A stretch of DNA of 19,045 nucleotides, taken from the NCBI GenBank assembly GCA_029378245.1, contig JARKIF010000431.1:1-19045 (forward strand). Direction: 5' to 3'. This document shows positions 18,419 to 19,045 of this stretch, in pieces. Within the stretch, counting starts at the first letter, position 1. Every line of letters begins with the position of its first letter. The notes under the pieces were generated by a model. The model was given only the letters and a program-made list of their open reading frames with translations. It ran no database searches and had not been told where the DNA came from. The stretch is from Roridomyces roridus (Eukaryota; Basidiomycota; Agaricomycetes; Agaricales; Mycenaceae). The translations under genes and the position numbers were made by a program.

Positions 18419-19030
18419 TCAAGCCTCCTGACTTTTGTCGCCCTTGCCCTCTGAAGACGCGAGTCAGCGAGATGGAAAAAGGCCGAAAACAAGACGTACT
18501 CTTGGTGGCCGACGGCAGGAGAGAAGGGTCGATATGGGGTACGACACCACCCTGAAGATGACGACGGAGCCAAGGAGCTGTGGTGAGATGAGTATGAGAA
18601 GAAACGCGCGTCGAATGACGCACCTTGCCCAACTCTTCGTCGTTCCGGATCGCGAGCTGGAGATGACGAGGAACGATACTGTTGGCAATAAGTTCATGTC
18701 TCGGGTCTAGAAGGCTCAAACTCACCGGTGTTTCTTGTTGTCCCTGGCCGCGTTTCCTGCAAGTTCGAGGATCTCGGCGGCGAGGTATTCGAGGACAGCG
18801 GCGAGGTAGACTGGAAAACGCGTTAGAAAGGAGATGGTCGCGACTCGGGACAGCGTACCTGGAGCACCAGCACCGACACGCTTCGCGTAGTTGCCCTTCT
18901 TGAGCAGACGGTGGATACGACCGACAGGGAACTGGAGACCGGCTTTGGAGGAACGAGACTGTGCTTTGGCCGCCTCGCCGGATCCCGCTGCCTTGCCAGA
19001 CTTGGATTTGCCGCTAACTTTGCCAGACAT
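18419..19030 (-). CDS. H2A: Histone H2A, copy 3 (frameshift in exon 4)
   Basis: Exons on minus: 18859-19030, 18726-18810, 18624-18678, 18500-18577 and 18419-18450. Exon lengths equal those of copy 2, except exon 4, which is 78 instead of 79 nt because one base is missing near 18555. Frame is lost after residue 111 (SVVI), removing the docking region and SQE tail; translation would run to a stop at 18361-18363 (about 159 residues). Exon 5 in the ancestral frame still reads [10 protein letters not shown]. The N-terminal half is intact and differs from copies 1 and 2 at three residues: S20A, S21A, Q50K. Introns are clearly more diverged than between copies 1 and 2. The 15 bp after the ATG (19031-19045) are the start of a promoter cut by the window edge. 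It may be a young pseudogene or contain a sequencing error. Confidence 0.85.
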
Positions 19031-19045
19031 TGTTGGTGTAGATAG

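Overview
The window looks like nuclear DNA of a filamentous basidiomycete, most likely a mushroom-forming Agaricomycete. Almost every gene is cut by very short introns (about 42-58 nt) with GTGCGT/GTACGT/GTGAGT-type donors. Gene spacing is tight. The protein set fits: a TKL-type kinase of the kind common in Agaricomycetes, an LSB5-like VHS/GAT adaptor, a mitochondrial RNA polymerase, and divergent H2A/H2B histone pairs. I see no rRNA, tRNA, CRISPR array or bacterial-type operon.

Layout. 1-744 has no gene I can recognise. 782-2222 is a divergent H2A(-)/H2B(+) pair. A 572-bp non-autonomous Mutator-like (MULE) MITE sits just behind that H2B (2292-2863). NAA30, the NatC catalytic subunit, is at 3070-3932 on minus, followed by about 1 kb without a clear gene. 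A TKL-like protein kinase (from about 5142) runs in the same reading frame, through one short intron, into an LSB5-like VHS/GAT protein ending at 9205. A second H2A/H2B pair, inverted relative to the first, occupies 9342-10780. An AlkB-type dioxygenase (10866-11543, +) converges on a hotdog thioesterase (11580-12221, -). A long intronless beta-lactamase-like serine hydrolase follows (12288-13874, -). The mitochondrial RNA polymerase gene (13988-18146, +) shares a 113-bp divergent spacer with the hydrolase. A third H2A (18419-19030, -) ends the window; its H2B partner presumably lies outside.

Large-scale structure. The two complete histone pairs form an inverted repeat (about 745-2291 plus a short stretch after 2872, against about 9241-10820) flanking NAA30 and the kinase/VHS locus. 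The H2B proteins are identical. The H2A copies are not: copy 2 is intact, copy 1 has lost one base in its last exon, and copy 3 has lost one base in exon 4. Both losses hit the C-terminal tail, including the SQE (gamma-H2A) motif.

Caution. The 3' half of the RNA polymerase gene (about 16.2-17.6 kb) carries at least a dozen one-base indels, although the codons between them look conserved. This could be pseudogenisation, but local base-calling or assembly error is at least as likely. The same doubt applies to the single-base losses in the H2A copies and the VHS gene. Exon boundaries are assigned by eye from splice signals and family conservation.
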